Assembly: GCF_001679485.1 (NCBI RefSeq)
Contig: NZ_LZOZ01000011.1
Location: 1-17,337, forward strand
Direction of reading: 5' to 3'
DNA length: 17,337 nucleotides
From: Haemophilus sp. CCUG 60358
GTDB lineage: Bacteria; Pseudomonadota; Gammaproteobacteria; Enterobacterales; Pasteurellaceae
Below, in pieces: positions 16,666 to 17,337 of the stretch (position 1 is the stretch's first letter; the number at the start of each line of letters is the position of its first letter). Under the pieces are notes generated by a model. It saw only the letters and a program-made list of their open reading frames with translations. It did no database searches and was not told where the DNA came from. The position numbers and the translations under genes were made by a program.

Positions 16666-17337
16666 TTACCATTGATAACCTACACCGGCACCAATATTGT
16701 AATCACCTTGAGTTGTTGCAGCTCCGCTCACTTTGAAGATAACTTTATTGTTATCACTCGCACGTGAGTAACCTACGGCAACAGCACTTTCACCTTTGTA
16801 GTTACCTACTCCAAGGCCAACCATTGAACCACCTGATTTAGTCACTTGTGGAATATTCGCTACAGCAGTTGCCCCTGCGATACCACCACGAAGTTTCTTA
16901 TCGGTTTTCTTCAATTCGCTACGAACTGTACCAACAGAACGATCAACATATTGTTTATTCGCTGCATCAGTACCACGAACTGGATCTGCGACATTTGTGA
17001 TTCGACGTTCATTACCGACTGAACCAACAGAAACAGTATTTGCTTCATTTGCTACAGAGCCTTGACCAAGTGCTACAGAGTTATTTGCAGTAGCTTTAGC
17101 ACCTTGACCCACAGCTGTTGAGTTTTTACCTGACGCTTGTGAGTTATTGCCTAACGCAGTGCCGTTTTCACCACTTGCATTTGAACCATAGCCAACAGCT
17201 GTTGCATCTTTACCTTTCGCTTTCGCACTATCACCTTTGCTGGTGTTATCAGCTGCAGATGCTGTTTTACCGTCTTTACTGATCAAGCCAGAATCTTCAA
17301 TACGTTTCACTGAAGTTTCTGCTGCAGTTGCTGAAGA
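16666..17337 (-). CDS. Trimeric autotransporter adhesin, C-terminal part (YadA/Hia family), partial
   Basis: Only the last 223 residues are present; the frame is open to the right edge (it begins SSATAAETS), so the N-terminus, signal peptide and most of the passenger are missing. A GTG at 17310 is internal. From the edge inward there are four 14-residue YadA-head repeats (residues about 45-100, each with a [TV]A[VL]G core), a neck motif (SVGNERRITNVADPVRGTDAANKQYV, given in two parts: SVGNERRITNVAD and GTDAANKQYV), a short charged coiled coil (RSELKKTDKKLRGG), and the membrane anchor (about 150-223) with GLGVGNYKGESAVAVGYS and the terminal YQW. Three chains form a 12-strand outer-membrane barrel that displays the fibre at the surface. 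The head repeats directly next to the anchor imply a neck close to the membrane. A terminator follows the stop. Confidence 0.95.
   Translation of the reverse strand, partial: SSATAAETSVKRIEDSGLISKDGKTASAADNTSKGDSAKAKGKDATAVGYGSNASGENGTALGNNSQASGKNSTAVGQGAKATANNSVALGQGSVANEANTVSVGSVGNERRITNVADPVRGTDAANKQYVDRSVGTVRSELKKTDKKLRGGIAGATAVANIPQVTKSGGSMVGLGVGNYKGESAVAVGYSRASDNNKVIFKVSGAATTQGDYNIGAGVGYQW
17038..17205 (-). repeat. Four tandem YadA-head repeats (42 bp / 14 aa each)
   Basis: Residues 45-58, 59-72, 73-86 and 87-100 of the partial adhesin each follow the same 14-residue plan: a small residue, [TV]A[VL]G, a variable stretch, then an Asn at the end. The DNA copies are diverged, so recombination between them is unlikely to be frequent. 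In YadA such repeats build the left-handed beta-roll that binds host matrix; the ligand here is unknown. Confidence 0.85.

Noticed and set aside
17308..17310. GTG as the start of a short YadA-like protein
   Set aside because: The frame stays open to the window edge with adhesin-like sequence (Ala, Ser and Thr rich), and a lone anchor without signal peptide would not be exported.

Overview
The window looks like a chromosomal segment of a Pasteurellaceae bacterium, most likely a Haemophilus close to H. parainfluenzae. Two things support this. There are 14 perfect copies of the 9-base Haemophilus DNA uptake signal (AAGTGCGGT or its complement). The core proteins (IleS, RibF, MurJ, RpsT, BrnQ) also match, as far as I remember them, their H. 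influenzae counterparts almost residue for residue. Species assignment is inference from sequence style, not from a search.

Layout. Positions 1-384 are the end of an IS3-family (IS150-group-like) insertion sequence that runs off the left edge; its transposase OrfA reads leftward and the element ends in a large hairpin. It sits 33 bases behind the stop codon of ileS. Positions 418-5827 hold a leftward operon murJ-ribF-ileS (lipid II flippase, FAD synthesis, isoleucyl-tRNA synthetase). Divergent from it are rpsT (6094-6357, UUG start, strong promoter, own terminator) and then an rnr-rlmB pair (RNase R and a 23S rRNA 2'-O-methyltransferase). A shared bidirectional terminator at about 9653-9685 separates rlmB from the convergent brnQ (branched-chain amino acid carrier). 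brnQ is divergent from nhaA (Na+/H+ antiporter).

From about 12400 to the right edge the character changes. The DNA becomes more AT-rich and uptake signals almost vanish (one perfect copy in 5.5 kb, inside a terminator). The genes there are accessory surface-glycan and adhesin genes: a two-domain glycosyltransferase (degenerate GT25-like plus GT2) just behind nhaA, a convergent GT-A-type glycosyltransferase with an extra C-terminal domain, a DUF2827 protein that looks like a GT-B glycosyltransferase, and the C-terminal end of a trimeric autotransporter adhesin (YadA/Hia type) that enters from the right edge. The last three lie head to tail on the minus strand in the order adhesin, DUF2827, GT-A protein, each pair separated by a hairpin terminator.

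The most interesting proposal is that this right-hand block is an adhesin plus dedicated glycosyltransferase locus, in which the DUF2827 and GT-A enzymes (and perhaps the GT25/GT2 fusion) glycosylate the adhesin or make a strain-variable surface glycan. That is inference from gene order and motifs. Smaller points are the IS-end hairpin, which combines a terminator with a sequestered ribosome binding site, a 24-codon cysteine-containing reading frame in the gap at 13985-14059, and several hairpin terminators built from uptake-signal sequence. No tRNA, rRNA, CRISPR array or replication origin was seen, and no gene-free stretch exceeds 300 bases.
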